Under the pieces are notes generated by a model. That model had not been told where the DNA came from. It made no database searches and saw nothing but the letters and a program-made list of their open reading frames with translations. Shown here piece after piece: positions 15,814-26,878 of a stretch of DNA of 64,000 nt (within the stretch, counting starts at the first letter, position 1; every line of letters starts with the position of its first letter). The stretch comes from Desulfuromonadaceae bacterium (GTDB lineage Bacteria; Desulfobacterota; Desulfuromonadia; Geobacterales; Pseudopelobacteraceae), in the NCBI GenBank assembly GCA_028712075.1, contig JAQTQX010000002.1, positions 62,001 to 126,000 of the forward strand, in the 5' to 3' direction. Position numbers and translations under genes: made by a program.

Positions 15814-17322
15814 TTAATATACGACGTTCACTGCCGATCCCTCGATCTTACGCATATCCTTGGGGTGTTTCTCCAGCATCATCTTTTTTACCACATAGTG
15901 CAGTGACAGCAGACAGACCAGTGACAGGGCAAACATGAACATCCAACAGCTGCTCCATAGTCCGGTCCATTCCAGCAGATAGCCGAAAATGATCGGGCAA
16001 ACAAATCCGCCCAAACCTCCGATGACTCCCACCATCCCGCCGACCACACCGACCTCTTCCGGAAAGTAGTCAGGTATGAGCTTGTAGACCGCTGCCTTGC
16101 CGATTCCCCAGATGCTTCCGAGAACAAGAACCAGAGCCGCAAATATCCAGACATTGGCCTGGAAGAAGATGCGTGTCACTCCTTTGGCAAGCAGCTCCTT
16201 CTTCTTCACCTGCTGCCCGATCGCGACCACCGGTTCCTGCCAGGTCTGCTTGCTCGGAAAAACAAGCATCCGGTCATCGTAATTATCCATGACGTCCGGT
16301 TTCGCCTTTATCGGGTATGATTGTTCTCCTACGAAAACGGCTTCAGGCGTCACTTTCTCAACGGCTCCGTCTCGTTTGGCCATGACCCCACGGCCCGGAG
16401 AATAGATCTCCATCTTCGGGATAATCATCAGCAGACTTATCAATGAAGAAGCGCCCAGCACCCAGTACATGATCTGGCGTCCGCCGAATATGTCCGACAA
16501 CCACCCACCCAGGGCACGGATTACTCCCGAGGGAAGGCTGAACATGGAGGCAAACAGGCCGGCGGTGACCAGAGGAAGGTAATAAACGTTGACGAAATAA
16601 GGGACGAGCCATTGGGAAAAGGCTACAAAACAGCCGAATACCAGAAAATAATACAGGCCGAAGCGCCAGACGCGGGCATGCTTGAGCGGCATCAGCATCT
16701 GCGTGAAGGACTTGCCGGAGCTGGCCGGTTTCCTGTTCTCGCTGAAGACCATGAAAATCACGCCCATCGTCACCAGGATCAGTGCGTAATAGACCGGAAG
16801 CTGCCGCCACCCCTCGATGTCGGCGCCGTTATTGGTCAGCCTGTTGAGCATGGTCGGGGCCAGTAACGTGGTGAGCGCCGCCCCCGCATTTCCGGCGCCG
16901 AAGATTCCCAGTGCAGTGCCTTGCCGCTCGCGGGGATACCAGACCGAGGTGAAGGCGATGCCGATGGAAAAGCTGACTCCGGTCAGGCCGAAACCGAAGC
17001 TGCAGAGGGCAAACGACGTAAAACTGTCAGCTTTTGACAGCAGGTACATCGGAATGGCACAGAGAAAGAGCAGGGCTCCGAAAACCGGTTTGCCGCCGAA
17101 CTTGTCGGTCAGCATGCCGGCGGGCAGACGGAACAGCGAGCCGGTCAGGACCGGAATCCCCAGGAGCCAGCCGATCTTCACCGGTCCCCAGGTGAACACC
17201 TGGTTGTCGACCAGAAATGTCACCAGCACGCCGTTGAACATCCAGGCGGCGAAACAGACCGTGAAAGCAAGGGTGTTGAGAAAGAGGACCTTATGTGATT
17301 TTGCGGTTGCTATTTCCAGCAT
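15814..17322 (-). CDS. narK: Second NarK-family transporter with an internal insertion
   Basis: A 502-residue MFS protein with the nitrate/nitrite porter motif (FGLTGVSFSIGIAF, RQGTALGIFGAGNAGAALTT). It differs from its neighbour by an extra soluble loop of about 85 residues between helices in the second half (around EIYSPGRGVMAKRDGAVEKV to KKKELLAKGVTRIFF). Start choice: ATG at 17320-17322, with AAAGGG upstream; a TTG six bases earlier is also open. It lies between narI and the other narK on the same strand, so it is part of the nar operon. The insertion's function is unknown. Confidence 0.9.
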   Translation of the reverse strand: MLEIATAKSHKVLFLNTLAFTVCFAAWMFNGVLVTFLVDNQVFTWGPVKIGWLLGIPVLTGSLFRLPAGMLTDKFGGKPVFGALLFLCAIPMYLLSKADSFTSFALCSFGFGLTGVSFSIGIAFTSVWYPRERQGTALGIFGAGNAGAALTTLLAPTMLNRLTNNGADIEGWRQLPVYYALILVTMGVIFMVFSENRKPASSGKSFTQMLMPLKHARVWRFGLYYFLVFGCFVAFSQWLVPYFVNVYYLPLVTAGLFASMFSLPSGVIRALGGWLSDIFGGRQIMYWVLGASSLISLLMIIPKMEIYSPGRGVMAKRDGAVEKVTPEAVFVGEQSYPIKAKPDVMDNYDDRMLVFPSKQTWQEPVVAIGQQVKKKELLAKGVTRIFFQANVWIFAALVLVLGSIWGIGKAAVYKLIPDYFPEEVGVVGGMVGVIGGLGGFVCPIIFGYLLEWTGLWSSCWMFMFALSLVCLLSLHYVVKKMMLEKHPKDMRKIEGSAVNVVY

Positions 17323-17364
17323 CAGCAAGCCCTTTCAAAACCCGTAATCATCACACCGGTACTG

Positions 17365-18030
17365 CTATTTCGTCCGCCAGCGATACAGGATCGGCGGATC
17401 CATCAGGAAATGGACCGGAACGTACAGCAGGTGCACCAGCTTGGTGAACGGCAGCAGCGCTACAATCAGGAAGGCACAGGCTGCATGCAGCTTGAAGACC
17501 AAAGGGAAATCGGTCATGTACTCAATCTGCGGATTGAAGGAAGCCAGCGACCAGAGATAAGGAACCGCTGTATGCAGGTACCACTGGGAACCCCAGCGCA
17601 TGAAGGTAGCGATATAGACCCCGGTCAGGGCCTGAGCAAGCAGAAGGTAAAGCAATACCCAGTCCGAGGCAAATGTCACCCGCTTCAAGATTGGCGCGTT
17701 GACGCGGCGCAGCAGGAGCCCCAAACAGCCGAAAACTGCGAAGAGACCCAGCGCGAGCCCGATGCTCTCGATAACGACCAGGTTGGTCTGGTTCCCGAGA
17801 AAAACCTTAAGCGGACCGGGGGCAAGAACACCCAGAAAATGGGCAGCCAAAACCGGGATAATGCCGTAGTGCCACGGATTGATTCCCCAGAAGAGTGTCT
17901 TGCTCTCCAGAAACTGCGTGGAGTAGGCCGACCAGGTCAGGCGGTTGCTGAAGAAACGATAGGGCGTTACAAAAATAACCAGCGCCAAAGCAGCGTAGGG
18001 CAGAACGATAAAGATAAAGTTGTTTAACAT
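17365..18030 (-). CDS. narI: Nitrate reductase gamma subunit (cytochrome b)
   Basis: A 221-residue protein with five transmembrane helices. The two heme b groups of NarI have ligand pairs H54/H64 in helix 2 (NPWHYGIIPVLAAHFLG) and H182/H200 in helix 5; the 10- and 18-residue spacings equal those of the E. coli protein (56/66 and 187/205). It oxidises quinol on the periplasmic side and passes electrons to NarH. The start overlaps narJ by seven bases. Confidence 0.96.
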   Translation of the reverse strand: MLNNFIFIVLPYAALALVIFVTPYRFFSNRLTWSAYSTQFLESKTLFWGINPWHYGIIPVLAAHFLGVLAPGPLKVFLGNQTNLVVIESIGLALGLFAVFGCLGLLLRRVNAPILKRVTFASDWVLLYLLLAQALTGVYIATFMRWGSQWYLHTAVPYLWSLASFNPQIEYMTDFPLVFKLHAACAFLIVALLPFTKLVHLLYVPVHFLMDPPILYRWRTK

Positions 18031-18565
18031 GATGGCACCTCCTTACAATCATCTGCGCAGAGTAGTCGGGCAGCTTCAACCAGTACTTTCCAGTGCGAAT
18101 CCTGCCGGGCTTCGAAGGCGGTCCTTAGCCTTTCAACTCCGGGTAACACGCATTCGGCGATGAATGGCTGCCGTGTCCCTTGCCCCTCCTGTCGTGCCAG
18201 ATGGGCCAGAAAACCGAGCACCACCGAAAGGTGATCGGGAAGTTCGGTCCCGACGGGTTTGTATCCGCACCGTTCGAACTCCTGTTTCAGCATGATCATA
18301 TAGCCGCCCTTCTTCTGGTTATCGCCGAAGAGGTGGTGCCCCAGATAGGGGGCGGTGGCCGGATTGAAGTCGAAGGTGGCGACGTACTCTTCCTGTAGCG
18401 CTGCCAGGGAGGAGGCATCTACAAATTCGGCAAATTCGGAGATTGGGGCACCTAGTCGCCGCTCGTTCAAAAAAGAGCTGACAAGATTATAATCGTCCTG
18501 CAGTTGCTGCTTTTCCTCCGGATAGTCGAGCATCCGGGCAAGGGCTTCGTAGCTGGTGGCAATGG

Positions 18566-18569
<4 letters not shown>
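18024..18569 (-). CDS. narJ: Nitrate reductase assembly chaperone
   Basis: A 181-residue NarJ/TorD-type chaperone. It has the typical start (SYEALARMLDYPEEKQQLQD) and the middle segment YVATFDFNPATAPYLGHHLF, where the family motif D-x-x-P-xxxxYxxxHLFGD is recognisable. It keeps NarG in the cytoplasm until the molybdenum cofactor is inserted. It overlaps narH by four bases (ATGA) and narI by seven, as expected for the tightly coupled nar operon. Confidence 0.95.
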
Positions 18570-20017
<1,448 letters not shown>

Positions 20018-20021
20018 TGCC

Positions 20022-23000
20022 TCACCCCCTCAACTTTCTGACTACCACGTAGCTGTCACGGTTTACGCCGGTCGGCCCCCAGTAGTTGAAGTAAAAACTG
20101 AATTGTGCGTAACCGCCGAGCATCAGGGTCGGCTTCAGGCGGATGCGGGAGAGACTGTTATGTACACCTCCGTGTTTGCCGCTTTTCCGGGACTTTTTGA
20201 CATTGAGGGTGCGCTCAGGCGCGTGGTACATGACCGCTGCTCCGCGTGGAATACGTGACGAAACTACCGCCCGGCTGGTCACCACGCCGTTGGCGTTAAA
20301 GACCTCGATCTCCTCATTGTCCTCGATCCCGGCACTCGCCGCATCTTCGTGGTTGAGCCAGACGACAGGGCCGCCACGTGAGAGAGTCAACATGCGCAGA
20401 TTGTCGCTGTAGGTGGAGTGAATACTCCACTTGCCATGAGGGGTCAGGAAGTTGAGTATCAGTCCGGTTTCTCCCTCGGTTTCGTCCAGGATCGCCGGGT
20501 TAAGTTTACCCTTGAAGGTAGGCAGTCCCTCGTTGAACTCACCGTAATAAGGGTGGTCGAGGTACAGCGACTGCCGTCCAGAGAGGGTTCGCCAGGGCAC
20601 GCCGTGCTCCACATTTAGCGTGAATGGCGCATAGGGACGGTTCTCGTTGACCAGTCCGCTCCAGACCGGGGAACTGAGGTGGCGGCGTGGTTTCTGGGTT
20701 ACGTCCTCCCAGGTGATACGGAAGTTGCGGTCACCTGCGGATATCTGAGCCAAAGGCTTGCCTACCCGCTTCTCCAGGTTCTGATAGGCGCGGTGTGCCA
20801 GTTCACCGTTGGTCTCCGGAGCGAGGGCCATGATTACGTCGGCGACGTTGCGCACGTCCTCCATATCGATGAACGTCTTATCCCCCCACGAACGGGTCGG
20901 CATGGTTGTAAGGAGTTTTTCGTGGACGTCGTCCGCTTCCCAACTGACGCCGTGTGCGTGCAAATGTCCGATGTGCGGGCCAAGAGACATGAAGCGGTTG
21001 TAGAGATTAACGTAGTCGCGCTCGACGATCGGGAGGTTCGGCATGGTCTTGCCCGGGATCGCCTCGCACTCGCCCAGCTTCCAATCCTTCACACTCCGCT
21101 GTGCGATTTCACCCGGAGTGTCGTGCTGCAGAGGCGCTGCAATGATGTCTTTGAATGGTTTGGGAAAGTGTTTCGGTGCAAGTTCGCTGACCTTTTTGGC
21201 GATTCCGGCAAAAATATTCCAATCGGATTTTGATTCCCAGGCGGGATCAACGGCGGCATCCATGCAGTTGACAAAGGAGTGCATATCGGTGGTGTTCAGG
21301 TCTGATTTTTCGTACCAGGTTGCCGCCGGCAGTACGATGTCCGAATAGAGGGTCGAGGTGTCCATGCGGAAGTTGAGATCCACCACCAGGTCCATCTTGC
21401 CGGTGGGTGCCTTCTCATGCCAGACGATATCCTTAACCTGCCCCTTGGCTGCCTCCCGGGCGGTAAAGCTGCTGTTGGGAGCGCCGATGACATGTTTGAG
21501 GAAGAACTCGTGTCCCTTGGCGCTGGAAGAGATGGCGTTGCCGCGCCAAATAAACCAGACTTTGGGGGAATTCCCTTCACCGTCGGGGTCTTCGATGGCG
21601 AAACGGGTCTCGCCGCTCTTCAGGCGGGCGATCAGCCAGGCGCGGACCTCATCGTCGCTGGTAGCTCCTGCCGCCTCTGCTTGCTCCATTAGGCGGATCG
21701 GGCTCTCATTGAAATGAGGGGAGAAAGGAAGCCAGCCGAGCCGGACCGCCTTGGCGTTGAAATCGGCGGTGTGCATCGGCATATTCTCGCCGGTTTCGGG
21801 CTTGAAGTAGTCGACAAAATTGCGGTCATAACGCCACTGGTCCGAGTGCATATACCAGAAGCTCGGGGTGTTCTGCAGACGCGAGGCCTTGGTCCAGTCC
21901 TGAGCCATGGCAATGGAGGTCCAGGGTGCCAATGGCACCACTTTTTCCTGACCGACATAGTGGGCCAGACCGGCGCCGTTCCGTCCGACGCTCCCGGTCA
22001 GAATCAGGGCAGTGATAGCGGCCCGGTAGATCAGGTCGTTGTGATACCAATGATTGACACCGGCGCCAATGATGATCATGTTGCGGCCGGTGCTCTGTTC
22101 GCCGTTCACGGCCCATTCGCGGGCAATAGTTATCAGGGTCTCGGCGGCGATGCCCGTATATTTTTCCTGCCAGGCGGGTGTAAACGGTTTGTCATCTTGG
22201 TAGTTTGCCGGATAATCGCCTCCCAGGCCGCGAGAAACTCCGAACTGGCCCATGAGAAGGTCGAAGACGGTCGCAACCGTAATCTCCCCATCTTTCGTCA
22301 TGACACGCCTGACCGGGACATCCCGGAGAACATCACCATCGGCCTCGAAGGAGAAACGGACCGTACCTGTAGCCTGGCCCAGGTTGGTCAGGCTGCAGTC
22401 GATATCTGCGCCGTCCACCATGTCAACCATATCCAGGTTCCAGTTCCCCTCCTGCTTGCTCCAGCGTGAACCGACGCTGCCATGGGGAAATCGGACATTT
22501 CCGGTGCTGTCGCCGACGCAGAGAGTCCAGTCGGCATGTTCGATACCTTCGCCCCGCTCCAGGTCGGACGCCCGCAGAAATTCTCCCTGCCGCAATGCGC
22601 CGTCCTTCTCGGTCAGCTTGACCAGGAACGGCAGGTCGGTGTACTTGCGCACGTATTCGTCAAAGAATGGCACCTGGCGGTTGGCATAGAACTCGGTCAG
22701 GATCACATGGTTGACCGCCATCCAAAAGGCGCCGTCGTGCCCCTGTTCCACCGGCAACCAGGCATCGGCAAACTTGCTGGCCATGCTGTAATCGGGAGAC
22801 ATGACCACCACCTTGGTTCCGCGGTAGCGGGCTTCGGTCATGAAGTGGGCATCAGGAGTGCGGGTCATCGGGACATTGGAACCGCACAGAACTATGTAGG
22901 AAGCATTATACCAGTCGGCCGACTCGTTGACATCGGTCTGTTCGCCCCATACCTGGGGTGATGCCGGGGGGAGGTCGCAGTACCAGTCATAAAAGCTCAT

Positions 23001-23597
23001 GGCAACGCCGCCAAGCAGCTGAAGGAAACGGGTTCCGGCAGCATAACTGATCATCGACATAGCCGGGATAGGCGAAAAACCGATCACCCGGTCGGGGCCA
23101 TGTTTCTTGGCCGTGTACAGGGAGGAAGCGGCAATCAGTTCGGTGGCCTCGTCCCACGAAGCACGTCTGAAGCCGCCCATGCCGCGCTTGCTGACATAGC
23201 TCTCACGCGACTCCGGGCTTTCGACGATGCTCTTCCACGCCTCGACCGGATCGATATGGACCGCACGGGCCTGCCGCCAGAGATCGATCAGCACACCACG
23301 CATATAGGGATGCTTGACACGCAGAGGACTGTAGAGATACCAGGAAAAGCTGATTCCCCGCGGACAGCCGCGTGGCTCGTGATTGGGGAGGTCGCCGTTG
23401 AACTGGGGATAGTCGTTGGCCTGAAGTTCCCAGCCTACGATACCGTCCTTGACATGTACCATCCAGCTGCAGCCGCCAGTGCAGTTGACGCCGTGGGTGC
23501 TGCGCACCACCTTGTCGTGCTGCCACCGATTCCGGTAGAACTCTTCCCATCCCCTGTTGCAGGGGCTATGGTCGTCCTTGATTCGCTCGTTCGACAT
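20022..23597 (-). CDS. narG: Membrane-bound nitrate reductase alpha subunit
   Basis: A 1,191-residue molybdopterin enzyme. The N-terminal FS0 cluster motif [11 protein letters not shown] with the later PRGCPRG supplies His and three Cys ligands, the NarG-specific H-x3-C-x3-C-xn-C pattern. The Mo ligand aspartate is expected in the [13 protein letters not shown] region. There is no Tat signal, so it faces the cytoplasm. It reduces nitrate to nitrite. The ATG overlaps the stop of the upstream cytochrome c gene by one base (TAATG), so the cytochrome is the leading cistron of the operon. Confidence 0.97.
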   Translation of the reverse strand: MSNERIKDDHSPCNRGWEEFYRNRWQHDKVVRSTHGVNCTGGCSWMVHVKDGIVGWELQANDYPQFNGDLPNHEPRGCPRGISFSWYLYSPLRVKHPYMRGVLIDLWRQARAVHIDPVEAWKSIVESPESRESYVSKRGMGGFRRASWDEATELIAASSLYTAKKHGPDRVIGFSPIPAMSMISYAAGTRFLQLLGGVAMSFYDWYCDLPPASPQVWGEQTDVNESADWYNASYIVLCGSNVPMTRTPDAHFMTEARYRGTKVVVMSPDYSMASKFADAWLPVEQGHDGAFWMAVNHVILTEFYANRQVPFFDEYVRKYTDLPFLVKLTEKDGALRQGEFLRASDLERGEGIEHADWTLCVGDSTGNVRFPHGSVGSRWSKQEGNWNLDMVDMVDGADIDCSLTNLGQATGTVRFSFEADGDVLRDVPVRRVMTKDGEITVATVFDLLMGQFGVSRGLGGDYPANYQDDKPFTPAWQEKYTGIAAETLITIAREWAVNGEQSTGRNMIIIGAGVNHWYHNDLIYRAAITALILTGSVGRNGAGLAHYVGQEKVVPLAPWTSIAMAQDWTKASRLQNTPSFWYMHSDQWRYDRNFVDYFKPETGENMPMHTADFNAKAVRLGWLPFSPHFNESPIRLMEQAEAAGATSDDEVRAWLIARLKSGETRFAIEDPDGEGNSPKVWFIWRGNAISSSAKGHEFFLKHVIGAPNSSFTAREAAKGQVKDIVWHEKAPTGKMDLVVDLNFRMDTSTLYSDIVLPAATWYEKSDLNTTDMHSFVNCMDAAVDPAWESKSDWNIFAGIAKKVSELAPKHFPKPFKDIIAAPLQHDTPGEIAQRSVKDWKLGECEAIPGKTMPNLPIVERDYVNLYNRFMSLGPHIGHLHAHGVSWEADDVHEKLLTTMPTRSWGDKTFIDMEDVRNVADVIMALAPETNGELAHRAYQNLEKRVGKPLAQISAGDRNFRITWEDVTQKPRRHLSSPVWSGLVNENRPYAPFTLNVEHGVPWRTLSGRQSLYLDHPYYGEFNEGLPTFKGKLNPAILDETEGETGLILNFLTPHGKWSIHSTYSDNLRMLTLSRGGPVVWLNHEDAASAGIEDNEEIEVFNANGVVTSRAVVSSRIPRGAAVMYHAPERTLNVKKSRKSGKHGGVHNSLSRIRLKPTLMLGGYAQFSFYFNYWGPTGVNRDSYVVVRKLRG

Positions 23598-24382
23598 TAT
23601 CTGATCCTCCTTTTGTAGAGAGCCAATCCAAGTAATAGCAATACAAACAGGCCACCGCCAATCAGGGGCAAAGATACGCGAGCGCCGCCCCCTTTTTTTG
23701 TCGCAGAGTCCTTAAACAGGGCCATCAGGGCCGTGATCTCATCATCGGTCAGCGGGCGTTCGGCATAGATCTTCTTCATGGTCGGGAACTTGAGCGCCTT
23801 GAGCGCCCCCTGCATGCCCGTATCACCCATTTTCTGGTAGGACTTGTTCAAATCAGCAATGGAGAGGTTGCCACCCTCAATACCGGGATAGGTGAATGGA
23901 TGGCAGGAAATGCAGGGTGCGCCACCCTTGGTTAGGCGTTTGTTCCCAATGAAGAGTGCCTTGCCTTGAGCGATCAGTTCCGGCGTCACCACCACTGCCA
24001 TCTGTTCGCCGTTCGGTAGGGCTGTTGCTGCAGCGCCGTCTGCTCCCGAAAGGTAGGCAATGATTTTCAGGGCATCATCATGGCCGATACCCAAGTTCGG
24101 CATTTCGTAGCCGTACTTCTTGACCAGTTCGGCCTGAATCGGGTCTTTCTTTGCCGTCAGCTTGTCCGGTTCGATGATGACCGATTCGAGCCACTCATGT
24201 GTCCGCTTGCCGACCACCCCCTTGAGGTCGGGACCGCCGCCGTCTCCGCCGCCTATGGAATGGCAACTGGCGCACTGCTTGTCGAACAGATCTTTACCGG
24301 GATCTGCTTGTGCGGGACAGCTGTTTGCCAATAGAGCCAGCAATACAATGAAACAGCTCATAAGCCTGCCTGATTTTGCCAT
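23597..24382 (-). CDS. Membrane-anchored diheme cytochrome c, first gene of the nar operon
   Basis: A 261-residue protein with a signal peptide (residues 1-26), two class I cytochrome c domains (CASCH at 37-41, CISCH at 157-161) and a C-terminal transmembrane helix with basic tail (LIGGGLFVLLLLGLALYKRR). It is probably periplasmic and anchored at its C-terminus. Its stop overlaps the narG start. A cytochrome c preceding narG also occurs in some other nar operons (for example NarC of Thermus), where it joins the NarGHI complex. It may connect nitrate reductase to the periplasmic cytochrome pool. A TTGAC-N4-GTCAA box precedes it. Confidence 0.9.
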   Translation of the reverse strand: MAKSGRLMSCFIVLLALLANSCPAQADPGKDLFDKQCASCHSIGGGDGGGPDLKGVVGKRTHEWLESVIIEPDKLTAKKDPIQAELVKKYGYEMPNLGIGHDDALKIIAYLSGADGAAATALPNGEQMAVVVTPELIAQGKALFIGNKRLTKGGAPCISCHPFTYPGIEGGNLSIADLNKSYQKMGDTGMQGALKALKFPTMKKIYAERPLTDDEITALMALFKDSATKKGGGARVSLPLIGGGLFVLLLLGLALYKRRIR

Positions 24383-24558
24383 ACACTTTCCCCTCTCGCC
24401 GTCATAAATGAGACACTGTTTAAAAATTGATATTTTATTACTTAAATTTTCCGTACAATATGCATGAAGCAGACTTTCAAAGGAATTACTGGGACACTAA
24501 CTTTAATACCTGCACAAATAAATGTAGTATATCATCACACTTACCCGCAGTTAAAACA

Positions 24559-24572
24559 TTGACCTAGGTCAA
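24559..24572. promoter_or_regulatory. FNR/Dnr-type box of the nar operon
   Basis: TTGAC-CTAG-GTCAA, a perfect 14-bp palindrome about 177 bases upstream of the cytochrome c start codon. A GATGAT hexamer sits 22 bases downstream, and a better -10-like TATACT lies at 24526-24531. The best candidate site for anaerobic or nitrate/NO control of the whole nar cluster. Confidence 0.75.
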
Positions 24573-24693
24573 ATAGTGTTTGTATCTGATTTATTGAATG
24601 GGATTAGATAAAAATCGTAACGCATAGGCTGGAAGAGATTCGCTTGAATTATCATGAGGAAGAAAAAAGCTTGGAGAGAACTCGCTTGTCTGA

Positions 24694-24843
24694 CGCATAG
24701 AAGTCGCCAACCTGGTTGGGGTGAAGCTTTTAAGCGACGAAGAGAATTCGAACTGGTATACCTTCGGGAGGCACATTGACGATAAGCTGGTCCTGCTGCC
24801 CAAGCGGGTTCGTAGAGTGGTAAAGGTCAAGGATGATTTCTGA
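24694..24843 (+). pseudogene. C-terminal fragment of an unidentified protein
   Basis: The stretch 24383-24900 holds the nar promoter and this remnant. A plus-strand frame begins just after a TGA and reads RIEVANLVGVKLLSDEENSN, ending LPKRVRRVVKVKDDF and a stop. The same terminal pattern VRRVVKV-x-DDF occurs at 31050-31090 and its duplicate, each time about 60 bases before a helix-turn-helix gene. No start codon; family not recognised. Likely a leftover of a gene disrupted by the helix-turn-helix repeat. Confidence 0.45.
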
Positions 24844-24900
24844 CGACAGGTAGTGCGAGAGGTCAAGGCACTGAATGTTTCCTTTCAGGGAAGAAGGTAA

Positions 24901-25386
24901 TCACAGTTTTTTCTCTGTCAGAAGGAAAGTTTTCTGGTTTTGCAGGAACAATTCTATCTTCTCTCTGTTCTTTCTAAACGGGTTATGCCTTCCACTCAGC
25001 CAGTCCGACAGTTGCTCCGGATCACGGCCCATTGCTTCGCCAAGATGATCCAGGTTCATCCCCATCGCTTTCTTGTACCATGCAAGCCGCCCCACTGTGT
25101 CATCCGGGCAGTCGAACGGAATATAACCTAGAAATTTGATAATACTTGGATTATATTGCAATTCTGGTTCGGTGCCATGTTCCCAGTTCCAGACAGAGGA
25201 TTCGGTGACGCCGATGATCTCGGCTACTTCTCTCTGGAGGAGACTGAGATCCATGCGTTTCTTGCGGATGTGTTCACCGACTGTGATTGGAAATTCGGGA
25301 TAACCGGGAAGCTGCTGTTTTTCGAGGGGAATTTGAATTGAGAACGAGTGCCGTTTTAAGTGGGTATAGTAGAGAAAGGTTAACAC
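24901..25386 (-). CDS. Small helix-turn-helix protein, copy A
   Basis: About 161 residues from a GTG at 25384-25386 ([20 protein letters not shown]). An XRE-type helix-turn-helix follows ([40 protein letters not shown]), and then a second helical repeat ([40 protein letters not shown]), so there may be two DNA-binding helices per chain. Copy A differs from copies B and C at a handful of residues. It bounds the left side of the tandemly duplicated metal operon. A shorter start further in cannot be excluded. A 17-bp dyad lies 42 bases upstream and may be its operator. Confidence 0.75.
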   Translation of the reverse strand: MLTFLYYTHLKRHSFSIQIPLEKQQLPGYPEFPITVGEHIRKKRMDLSLLQREVAEIIGVTESSVWNWEHGTEPELQYNPSIIKFLGYIPFDCPDDTVGRLAWYKKAMGMNLDHLGEAMGRDPEQLSDWLSGRHNPFRKNREKIELFLQNQKTFLLTEKKL

Positions 25387-25393
25387 ACCCCTG
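25337..25393. repeat. 57-bp repeat R, copy 1
   Basis: A 57-base segment running from ATTGAGAACGAG to AACACACCCCTG. It forms the 5' end and upstream edge of helix-turn-helix copy A. Near-identical copies lie at 31585, 37833 and 50351; homology between some copies stops right after CCCCTG. Confidence 0.8.
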
Positions 25394-25427
25394 AAATTGC
25401 ACGTAAACATCGGAATAACAGGCTGTT

Positions 25428-25444
25428 ACACTTTGACAGAGTGT
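25428..25444. promoter_or_regulatory. 17-bp dyad upstream of helix-turn-helix copy A
   Basis: ACACTTTGACAGAGTGT, nearly symmetric about its central A. The matching site before copy B is perfectly symmetric; symmetric positions T/A here are C/G there, so the dyad has been kept. A second small palindrome, TAACAGGCTGTTA, overlaps its edge (25416-25428). Candidate autoregulatory operator. Confidence 0.45.
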
Positions 25445-25577
25445 TAACCTTTCTCCATAGTTTTGCAAAACTTACACTGGATTATTCTAATGCAGGGTCA
25501 AAATACCAATACTCAGGCATCATCTTTGCGTTGCCATTCTTAAACTAATAATACTCATCACTAGTAGATCGATAGAA

Positions 25578-26480
25578 CTATCTCATTCCCGTCATTCCCC
25601 AACCAGAGCCCATCATCCCGCCAGGTTGCCACATACCGCCAGTGTTGCTCCAAAACGAATTCCGGCTGGTATAATTCCTGAACATCGCCGAATAGTTGCC
25701 GAAACCTGCTCCGGTGCCGGTATTTTGCAGGAATGTGGCCATCTGATTGCAAAAGGTAGTCATAGTTGGGCTGGTGATGGGAAGGCCGTTCGTGGCATTC
25801 TGGACAATCTGCGGCATGTAGAGGTTCATCTGTCCCATCATGGCTTGATAACGACTCAGATTGACGCCGGTGCCGGTCATGACCAGCGGCGCCTGCTGGG
25901 CCATCAAATCTGCCATCTGCGTCGCGACCTGATACATGGTCTGGTAATTCGCAGCATACTGACCGCTCTGTGACCCGCTGACATAGTTGCCGAACATATC
26001 TGTGCCAACAGGTAGATTGAGTTGATTGCGCAGTTGGATCATGGCATCAGCCATGGTCATGCCGGGATTGCCCGCCAGTTTCTGCTGGATAAGGGTTGAC
26101 ATCGGGCTGATGAACGCCGTGTTCGAGGATGGCGCGCACAGGATATAACTGTTGGCAATCGGAGATGAAGGGTGATCCTCATCTACGGTCTGCCCGGCAA
26201 TGGCACGGACAACAATCGGGTATCTGCCGACAAGGTCAGGCGCAACATCCAGGTGGTAGGCACCTCCCTGGCCAGTTACCGTTTTCGGCTCGCCTGCATC
26301 CCACTGATAATTGCCATTCAAATCCATGAACAGTTCAGCGTTACGCAGATATCCGTCTGCTACGACACCACTTACGGTACTGGTTCCAGCAGTCGTACCT
26401 CCACCGCCACCACCGCCACATCCGGCCAAAGTCCCTGAGAGAGCCACTACTGCGACACCTAAACACAATACTTTGTTCAT
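25578..26480 (-). CDS. Secreted lipoprotein with Met/Asn-rich C-terminus (unit 1)
   Basis: A 300-residue protein with a lipoprotein signal (LSGTLAGC, lipid Cys at 21) and a Gly/Thr linker. A segment resembling carboxypeptidase-regulatory or big-type beta domains follows (SGVVADGYLRNAELFMDLNG with QWDAGEPKTVTGQGGAYHL). The C-terminal half is dominated by Met, Asn, Gln and Gly and ends in MGSGWGMTGMR. Methionine-rich tails of this kind often bind copper or silver, but that is inference. It is the last gene of the metal-response operon. Exactly duplicated at 31826-32728. Confidence 0.7.
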   Translation of the reverse strand: MNKVLCLGVAVVALSGTLAGCGGGGGGGTTAGTSTVSGVVADGYLRNAELFMDLNGNYQWDAGEPKTVTGQGGAYHLDVAPDLVGRYPIVVRAIAGQTVDEDHPSSPIANSYILCAPSSNTAFISPMSTLIQQKLAGNPGMTMADAMIQLRNQLNLPVGTDMFGNYVSGSQSGQYAANYQTMYQVATQMADLMAQQAPLVMTGTGVNLSRYQAMMGQMNLYMPQIVQNATNGLPITSPTMTTFCNQMATFLQNTGTGAGFGNYSAMFRNYTSRNSFWSNTGGMWQPGGMMGSGWGMTGMR

Positions 26481-26493
26481 TTCGTCTTCCCCT

Positions 26494-26832
26494 TCATTGT
26501 ATGGAGCGTATTCGTCCGCTCCGTTTGTTAATGATTACCGTATCCGCCTTTTTCTGGTTTCTGTCGAGGAGTTCTGCCTCGAAATAGCCGGGTTTCTCGA
26601 TAATTCGACCGACCTTTAAATCGCTGTCTGCATAGTAGTCGGTCAGGTCACGCCGAGCCTCTTCGACCGATGACACGCTCTTGCGAGCCCCGTACAATCC
26701 CCATCGCTGATTGTTGCAATACCCGTTATACGTTTTGTTGCAGCCGCACTCGCGACACGCCCAGACTTCGGTATGCAGCATCACAGTCAGAAGCAGTGAC
26801 GCCGCAGCAATTAATGTTGTCTTTCCTGTCAT
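26494..26832 (-). CDS. Small secreted protein, PepSY-like C-terminus (unit 1)
   Basis: A 112-residue protein with a signal peptide (residues 1-25) followed by CRECGCNKTYNGYCN, four cysteines within 14 residues of the predicted mature start. The C-terminal half (KVGRIIEKPGYFEAELLDRN, DTVIINKRSGRI) resembles PepSY-type folds. Likely periplasmic and metal- or redox-linked because of its cysteines and its operon. Thirteen bases separate it from the lipoprotein gene. Family not certain. Exactly duplicated at 32742-33080. Confidence 0.65.
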   Translation of the reverse strand: MTGKTTLIAAASLLLTVMLHTEVWACRECGCNKTYNGYCNNQRWGLYGARKSVSSVEEARRDLTDYYADSDLKVGRIIEKPGYFEAELLDRNQKKADTVIINKRSGRIRSIQ

Positions 26833-26878
26833 GCGCTGTACCAGTTCGAGGGAGTTTGTGCCTTCAACATATCAATTG

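Noticed and set aside
24901..25386. Helix-turn-helix repeats as a known insertion sequence
   Set aside because: No transposase frame, no terminal inverted repeats and no target duplication found around the three copies.
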